Shown here in pieces: positions 60,218-64,000 of a stretch of 64,000 nucleotides of DNA. The translations under genes and the position numbers were made by a program. Under the pieces are notes generated by a model that saw only the letters and a program-made list of their open reading frames with translations, was not told where the DNA came from and did not search any database. Origin of the DNA: Sulfolobus sp. A20 (GTDB lineage Archaea; Thermoproteota; Thermoprotei_A; Sulfolobales; Sulfolobaceae); assembly GCF_001719125.1 (NCBI RefSeq), contig NZ_CP017006.1, forward strand, positions 1,674,001-1,738,000, given 5' to 3'. Position 1 is the first letter of the stretch; every line of letters begins with the position of its first letter.

Positions 60218-62670
60218 AATATGAGTATTCTTATAATTTGTCTAGCGGTATTGCATTGGGAGGATTGGGGACTGGCACGGTAGAAATAAGATCTGATGGT
60301 CTATTTTACGATCCTACAATTTTTAACGTAGGATCATATTCACTAACTAATAGAAACGAGAAATTAATGAATCCAGAAGATATGGTATTTTTAACTAGAA
60401 TAGAGAAATTAAGACAGGTTAGAATACTAGCTTCTACCAACTACTTACTAACTTCTAGTCCATATAACACACCATGGGTTAGACCCACGAGAAAAATTCT
60501 GTTTGAGGGAAAAGGAGCTATAGCAGAACTTAGTTATGATAATTATGGAAGAATTACATTCTTATCTCCAACCATTCCATTAGATTTGAAGAATTCATCA
60601 ATACCTGCATTCATAGTCGATTCCAACTTAATTGGAGAATCGATTTTAGTATTTAAATTTCCCTTTAAATTCTCATTAAGGAAGATTAAAAATGGTTTAA
60701 CAATATCTTCTGACGAAACTAATGAAAATAGCCCGACGTATAATGGTAATTTAACAATTTTGTCTGATAATACTATAAACGTTGGTAGGATAAATGATTT
60801 AAGAGGTGCTTTTGCCGATTTTAGAAACGATGGAATAGTAGAGGATCAAGGAACGGGGGATTATGTCTTTCTAAACTTTAAACCTAAGTCTAACATTATT
60901 TTCTCATGGTATTTCCCAAATTACAGAGATAACGATGGGAATGTTCTAGGACATTACTATGAGAATTTCTTTAAGGATTCAGAACAAGTAGCTATATACG
61001 TTAAGGAGAACATGAATTATTTAGTAGAAAAAACACTTCAATTTATCAATAGTATTTATAACACAAAAAATATCCCTAACTATGTTGCTGATTTAATAAG
61101 CTCACAAATTTCAGCGTTAAAGAAGATTACAGTAATTACAAAAGATTTCTCAGTAGGTATATGGGAGGGATATTATGATGATGTTTTTGACGGACCTATA
61201 AGAGGAGCTTTCAATACCGCTGATGTAGCTTTTCATTATGCCCCCGCACTATTGATTCTTTATCCTGATCTATTAAAGAACTTATTGGAACAACTTTACA
61301 AGTTTAGACTAGATTATAATACGGAAGAATTTGTAATAATAGCAAATTCGATCCTAGAAAATTTTATAGAGTATAAGAGAGCGATTTTGAAAGATCCATC
61401 TTTGCTATCTGATTTTAAGAAAATTGTCGAAACAGTCAAGGATATTGTTAAGAAAACCGGTAAAGATCCAAAGGATAGGATACCACATTTCTTCAGAATA
61501 CCTAATAGAAGATCGGTACAAGGGTACCACCTTTTAGACGCTTCAATAAAGTATTTGTTAATGGTATACTTGTATAGTAGATATACTGGTGATACTTCTC
61601 TAATGAAGACTACTGAAGAGGTTATTCAATCTATCGTAAGGACTCATTTAAAGGACGGATTACCATATCACTTCACTCCAGCTGGAATAGATCAAGAATG
61701 GAAAACTACCTTTAACTTCTTCAGAAATCAAGATATGAGAGATAATGCTAGATCATTACTAGGCTATACCACCTCAGAAATAAGTTATCAGACATTTGAT
61801 GATTGGAGCATGATAGGTTTCGTATCATATACTTCAATATTATGGTATTCAGCAATTAAGTTGTTAGGAAAACAGAAATTATTAGAAGAAGCCGAAAATG
61901 GTTTGAATAAATTGTGGAATGGAAAATATTATGATTTGTGGTATGATCCGGAGAGCGGTTACAGAGATACAGCTTGTTTATCATCACAGTTAATGGGAGT
62001 TTGGTATTGTAGATTAGTTGGGGAGAGTTGTTTTGATGAGGATAAGGAGAGAAAAATTATGAGTGAAATATTTAAAAACAATTTCATAGAAGGAGAAGGA
62101 TTAATAAATGGAAGATATATAAATAAGCCTAGACCATCAGAAGTGGGAAATATTCCTTACTTTAACAATACTGGATTAATCAACAGGGTTGGAAGTCAGA
62201 TGGATACTCCATGGACTGGAGTTGAGTTCGCTTTCGCTTCTCATCTACTTTATCTTGGTATGGAAGATGAAGCTCTTAAAATTCTCAAAGAAGTCTACGA
62301 TAGATATGAGACAGCTGGAATGTTTTGGAAACATGTTGAGTGGGGGGCATATTACAGTAGACCATTATCTGCATTTTCAATAACCTTGGCGTATGCTGGT
62401 ATTAGTTATGATGGAGGGAGGAAACTGCTTAAGATAAGACCTAAGAAGAAAAATTTCACATGGATAATACTTTTACCCTCTTTTTGGGGGATAATAGACT
62501 ACGACGAAGAGAACAGACTAATAAAAATAAAGGTTATAAAAACTAAAGATGGAGTTGCTGATGTTAATGCAATCGAAACAAACTTTCCGATAGGTGACAT
62601 AACAATAAATGGAGAAAAAACTAGATTTCCCTTAAGAATAAAGGATGGTGACGAAATCCTAATTAGATGA
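60214..62670 (+). CDS. GH116-like glycoside hydrolase (second of pair)
   Basis: The 818-residue protein is related to its upstream neighbour but longer. GIALGGLGTGTVEIRSDG opens the beta-domain, GHYYENFFKDSEQVA is shared with the first (HYYENFFKNSVEVA), and the barrel follows. Candidate catalytic residues are Glu in GIWEGYYDD and Asp in YQTFDDWSMIG. A C-terminal beta-part (LIKIKVIKTKDGVADVNAIE) is extra. No signal peptide. The 3' end overlaps nagA by 12 bp. Confidence 0.78.
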   Translation: MKYEYSYNLSSGIALGGLGTGTVEIRSDGLFYDPTIFNVGSYSLTNRNEKLMNPEDMVFLTRIEKLRQVRILASTNYLLTSSPYNTPWVRPTRKILFEGKGAIAELSYDNYGRITFLSPTIPLDLKNSSIPAFIVDSNLIGESILVFKFPFKFSLRKIKNGLTISSDETNENSPTYNGNLTILSDNTINVGRINDLRGAFADFRNDGIVEDQGTGDYVFLNFKPKSNIIFSWYFPNYRDNDGNVLGHYYENFFKDSEQVAIYVKENMNYLVEKTLQFINSIYNTKNIPNYVADLISSQISALKKITVITKDFSVGIWEGYYDDVFDGPIRGAFNTADVAFHYAPALLILYPDLLKNLLEQLYKFRLDYNTEEFVIIANSILENFIEYKRAILKDPSLLSDFKKIVETVKDIVKKTGKDPKDRIPHFFRIPNRRSVQGYHLLDASIKYLLMVYLYSRYTGDTSLMKTTEEVIQSIVRTHLKDGLPYHFTPAGIDQEWKTTFNFFRNQDMRDNARSLLGYTTSEISYQTFDDWSMIGFVSYTSILWYSAIKLLGKQKLLEEAENGLNKLWNGKYYDLWYDPESGYRDTACLSSQLMGVWYCRLVGESCFDEDKERKIMSEIFKNNFIEGEGLINGRYINKPRPSEVGNIPYFNNTGLINRVGSQMDTPWTGVEFAFASHLLYLGMEDEALKILKEVYDRYETAGMFWKHVEWGAYYSRPLSAFSITLAYAGISYDGGRKLLKIRPKKKNFTWIILLPSFWGIIDYDEENRLIKIKVIKTKDGVADVNAIETNFPIGDITINGEKTRFPLRIKDGDEILIR

Positions 62671-63750
62671 ATATACTACTCTCCCTTCTTTCATAGTTAA
62701 CAACACTTTTAGATTTTCATCTAATACAACGAGATCAGCTTTTTTACCCCTTATGATTTCTCCGGCGTCTATCCCTAAAAGACTAGCGGGAGAATAAGTG
62801 GAATATGTTATAGCCTTTTTAATTCCCAGAAACTTTGAAACTCTCCTAATGCCTTCATCAAGAGTTATATTACTTCCTACCAGCTTTCCCTCCTTGGAGT
62901 AACAAGCGCTATTACAGATTATTTCTTCATCATATAGATAATAACTTCCTAAGTTACTTATCCCTGCTGAGTGTAAAGAGTCAGTAATTAGAATAACTCT
63001 GTCATCACTTTTAGCCATACTAACGAGTTTTATTGCAATATCACTTACATGAACTAAATCGGCTATTATTTCCACGTATATGGGAGTAGTTAGTGAAACT
63101 CCTATTATGCCCGGATCTCTATGATGAAATTCCCTCATAGCATTGAATAAATGTGTTATAGAAGTAGCTCCAAGCCCTATTGCTTCCCTAGTAATTGTTG
63201 CATCTGCATCAGTGTGTCCTAGTGATACTTCGAAGTTTTCCGCTAATTCTTCTATTTCATTATCTTTTAAGATTTCGGGAGCTATAGTAATTCTCTTTAT
63301 TTTAAAAAGTTTTGAAATTTCTAATATTCGGTTATTGTACCTATCACTCAAAAATTTATGAGCTCCTCTTCTCTTTGGATTTAAAAAGGGACCTTCTAGG
63401 TGAATTCCAGGACTTTTGGCTTCGTGAAGAATTTTAGAGACTTTTATCAGTCTATCAATAGAGTCTGAAATAGTAGAGGGAATAAAGGTGGTAACTCCAT
63501 GAGAATAATAAAAACTCTTCATCCTCTCATAATCTTCAACAGTAGCGATCTCATTAACTAAAACCCCACCTATTCCATGAGTGTGAATATCAATCAAACC
63601 AGGGATCGCGTACTTACTGTTAGGAACCCTTATCTCCTCCTTACATATGCCACTGCTTCCAACTCTTGAGATTATATTATCATAAATTACTATGTCATCC
63701 CTTAACGTCTCTAAGGGAGTTATAATCTCTAACCCTCTTATACATATCAT
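62659..63750 (-). CDS. nagA: N-acetylglucosamine-6-phosphate deacetylase
   Basis: The 363-residue amidohydrolase has IDIHTHGIGG, LEGPFLNPKRRGAH, a metal-site Glu and His pair, GHTDADATI, THLFNAMREFHHRDPG and ITDSLHSAG with the catalytic Asp. It removes acetate from GlcNAc-6-phosphate in the cytosol. Its ATG overlaps the stop of the SIS-domain gene upstream, so it is the second gene of that operon. It converges on the GH116 pair. Confidence 0.9.
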   Translation of the reverse strand: MICIRGLEIITPLETLRDDIVIYDNIISRVGSSGICKEEIRVPNSKYAIPGLIDIHTHGIGGVLVNEIATVEDYERMKSFYYSHGVTTFIPSTISDSIDRLIKVSKILHEAKSPGIHLEGPFLNPKRRGAHKFLSDRYNNRILEISKLFKIKRITIAPEILKDNEIEELAENFEVSLGHTDADATITREAIGLGATSITHLFNAMREFHHRDPGIIGVSLTTPIYVEIIADLVHVSDIAIKLVSMAKSDDRVILITDSLHSAGISNLGSYYLYDEEIICNSACYSKEGKLVGSNITLDEGIRRVSKFLGIKKAITYSTYSPASLLGIDAGEIIRGKKADLVVLDENLKVLLTMKEGRVVYSSN

Positions 63751-64000
63751 TCTCTAACTACCTTAACTAACTTCTCTGGCTTATCTGGATTTAGACCCTT
63801 AGCTAATGCTTTATAAAAAGCTATAAGTTGAACTGGGATGATATAGAGTATTGGCTTCAATAATTCATTAGTTAACGGAATATTTATCTCACATCCTTCA
63901 CATATTCTAATCAATCTTGAATCATAGTGTTTAATCTTATTTATAACTTGAATCTCGTCTTCACTGTTTCCTAAAATTATTACAGTAGTCTGAGGATCTA
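63747..64000 (-). CDS. SIS-domain sugar isomerase/deaminase-like protein (partial, C-terminal part)
   Basis: The window ends inside this gene; only the last 84 residues are seen. PLTNELLKPILYIIPVQL, AFYKALAKGLNPDKPEKL and the end KVVRE match the C-terminus of GlmS-type SIS domains. It probably interconverts glucosamine-6-phosphate and fructose-6-phosphate. Its stop overlaps the nagA start by ATGA. Whether a glutaminase domain exists lies outside the window. Confidence 0.75.
   Translation of the reverse strand, partial: DPQTTVIILGNSEDEIQVINKIKHYDSRLIRICEGCEINIPLTNELLKPILYIIPVQLIAFYKALAKGLNPDKPEKLVKVVRE

Overview
The window is AT-rich archaeal DNA from the order Sulfolobales, most likely a Saccharolobus/Sulfolobus of the solfataricus-islandicus type. 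Several things point there: a hexameric-type 5'-methylthioadenosine phosphorylase, a pilin/ATPase/membrane-protein locus of the bindosome (Bas) type, SreABCDE-like sulfur-reductase genes, GH116 glycosidases, many TATA boxes placed about 25 nt before start codons (leaderless genes), and degraded IS200/IS605-like debris in the gaps. No rRNA, tRNA, CRISPR array or intact insertion sequence was seen.

Layout. 1-8.6 kb: purine/MTA salvage, an SMP-30 lactonase, two MFS exporters, an S9 acylaminoacyl peptidase, and a two-gene unit of a zinc-finger heme-oxygenase-fold protein with a small Cys-rich partner. 8.7-20.8 kb: a thiolase/DUF35 pair, a GYD protein, an M48 protease, small metal-site proteins, a 14-TM exporter, an AIR-synthase-like protein, a decayed transposase, a DUF504 protein and an M28 peptidase. 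20.9-28.8 kb: an orphan CARF-wHTH regulator, then a six-gene minus-strand pilus-type locus (three small class III signal-peptide proteins, secretion ATPase, TadC-like membrane protein and a 514-residue exported protein), then a zinc-ribbon membrane protein. A candidate C/D box sRNA sits at 28.8 kb.

28.9-35.9 kb: a tightly coupled operon for the anaerobic corrin ring pathway (cbiX-cbiC fusion, cbiH, D, T, L, F, G, E) ending in a hotdog thioesterase. 35.9-42.7 kb: an amino-acid permease, a Thr/Pro-linker surface protein, a HEPN protein and a membrane Ser/Thr kinase, separated by transposon debris. 43-55 kb: a divergent molybdo-enzyme cluster. A 1456-residue Tat-exported catalytic subunit, its four-cluster FeS subunit and a TorD chaperone lie on the minus strand. 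A winged-helix regulator, a protein of unknown function, a TPR protein, an SreD-like FeS protein, two small proteins and an NrfD anchor lie on the plus strand. 55.8-64 kb: a tricorn-interacting-factor-type aminopeptidase with patchy codon use, two coupled GH116 glycosidases, nagA and a SIS-domain gene cut by the window end. The last four look like a route for N-acetylglucosamine-containing glycans.

Genes are packed very tightly. Co-directional neighbours commonly share ATGA junctions, and several convergent pairs overlap at their stop codons. The long gaps (5.3-6.0, 10.6-11.0, 17.0-17.8, 37.4-38.1, 39.9-40.6 and 55.1-55.9 kb) mostly hold decayed transposon pieces or a recurring hairpin.
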